Assembly: GCA_023511455.1 (NCBI GenBank)
Contig: JAIMBJ010000001.1
Span: 189,146 to 253,145 of the forward strand
Length of the DNA: 64,000 nt
Reading direction: 5' to 3'
From: Bacillota bacterium
GTDB lineage: Bacteria > Armatimonadota > HRBIN16
The first letter of the stretch is position 1; every line of letters begins with the position of its first letter. Shown here piece after piece: positions 63,443 through 64,000 of the stretch. Both the position numbers and the translations under genes were made by a program. Under the pieces are notes generated by a model, which was given only the letters and a program-made list of their open reading frames with translations, was not told the origin of the DNA and did not search any database.

Positions 63443-64000
63443 TCACCGAAACGATGCTTTTCTGCGCGAGGCTTCCGTAGGCTGATTGCTCATCAGCCAG
63501 ATATCGAGACGGGGAGTTTGCCAGTTATAGGGTTTGCACACCAGGTCCGGATAGCCGTCGCCGTCCATGTCGGTCACGCGCCCTTCGTGCCAGTCGTGCC
63601 CCCGCAAGACCTCTACCGGCGTAAATCCTCCGCTGCCGTTGTTCAAAAGCACCCAAGCGCGTGCCTGGGGGTTGTCGTCACCGGCAGTCCAGCGGCGCAT
63701 CTCGGCGCAGAAGAGGTCGGGTCTCCCATCGCGGTTGAAATCGGCGACCTCTAGTGTGTGACCATGTATCACCTCTGTTTTCAGCAGGTCCTCGCCGTGC
63801 CAGTTTTCGGAGCGCCGCGGGTCCTCCTGAAAACGGTAAAGCATCAGCCTGCCGTTCGCGTCTCCGGGTACCATCACGACCTCCACGCGCCTGTCGCCGT
63901 CGAAATCCGCCGCCACAATCCTCGGATGGCTCTGGGCGGGGTCTATCAGCGCGTGTGTCCATCTGCCTTTCTCGTAGTCGAACCATCTTCCGCCGGCGAG
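63443..64000 (-). CDS. FG-GAP/VCBS repeat protein, C-terminal part (runs off right edge)
   Basis: The frame is open from the right edge of the window to its stop at 63443, 186 residues visible, N-terminus missing. Repeats typical of FG-GAP/VCBS beta-propellers: AADFDGDRRVEVV, EVADFNRDGRPDLF and VTDMDGDGYPDLV, each with Ca-binding DxDxDG-like loops. Such proteins are secreted or surface-bound and bind or hydrolyse glycans or mediate adhesion. A start codon at 63916 can be read but upstream codons (WFDYEKGRWTHALIDPAQS part) continue the fold, so that ATG is internal. Confidence 0.85.
   Translation of the reverse strand, partial: LAGGRWFDYEKGRWTHALIDPAQSHPRIVAADFDGDRRVEVVMVPGDANGRLMLYRFQEDPRRSENWHGEDLLKTEVIHGHTLEVADFNRDGRPDLFCAEMRRWTAGDDNPQARAWVLLNNGSGGFTPVEVLRGHDWHEGRVTDMDGDGYPDLVCKPYNWQTPRLDIWLMSNQPTEASRRKASFR

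Overview
The window looks like a chromosomal segment of a diderm member of the Armatimonadota (inference). The grounds are a type IV pilin-like protein (2788-3612) with the prepilin and DUF1559-type arrangement common in that phylum, many secreted carbohydrate-active proteins (DUF4838, GH2, beta-propeller and PmoA/DUF6807 types), LPS-type genes (LpxL-like acyltransferase plus two GT9 heptosyltransferase-like enzymes), a PEP-CTERM protein and a T-box leader. Gene density is high. I saw no rRNA, tRNA, CRISPR array, insertion sequence or phage gene.

Layout. 1-7993: partial secreted protein, DUF4838 protein, pilin with a strong promoter and long leader, an LTXXQ/Spy-like protein, polysaccharide deacetylase, DegT aminotransferase, small membrane proteins and phosphate butyryltransferase. 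8033-18694: ABC exporter with an N-terminal zinc ribbon (minus strand), then GH2 beta-mannosidase, O-antigen-ligase-like protein and endonuclease V (plus strand), a large secreted protein of unknown role, a short sigma-factor-like gene and HtpX. 18802-25424 (minus strand): panB-panC-mntP-ECF sigma-anti-sigma-Spy-like-alpha/beta hydrolase-beta-propeller protein. 25596-35152 (plus strand): isochorismatase-like protein, hybrid histidine kinase, CPBP protease, two SPFH proteins, then a cluster that looks like D-apionate catabolism (ApnL, ApnO and a sugar isomerase/epimerase).

35218-47647 is dominated by branched-chain amino acid synthesis. A leucine-type T-box leader behind a good promoter precedes ilvB-ilvN-two small membrane genes-ilvC-leuA-membrane gene-NYN nuclease-leuB-glnB, all minus strand and tightly spaced. 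A separate citramalate synthase and a broken AEC transporter gene lie downstream. 47846-48475 holds a PEP-CTERM protein with a textbook sigma-54 promoter. 48542-55472 (minus strand) is a cytochrome c maturation operon ccmABCDEF followed by panD and cstA; its ccmD is only 42 codons and its CcmE has a CxxxY haem motif. 55527-64000: PmoA-family protein, outer-membrane beta-barrel protein, LpxL/GT9/GT9, phosphohexomutase, an orphan protein and a partial FG-GAP protein.

The genes point to a chemoorganotroph that degrades plant-type polysaccharides, makes its own branched-chain amino acids and pantothenate, and carries c-type cytochromes. The items most worth following up are the sigma-54 promoter on the PEP-CTERM gene, the apionate cluster, the CxxxY CcmE, the sigma/anti-sigma gene overlap, the truncated sigma-like gene, and the nonsense codon in the AEC transporter.
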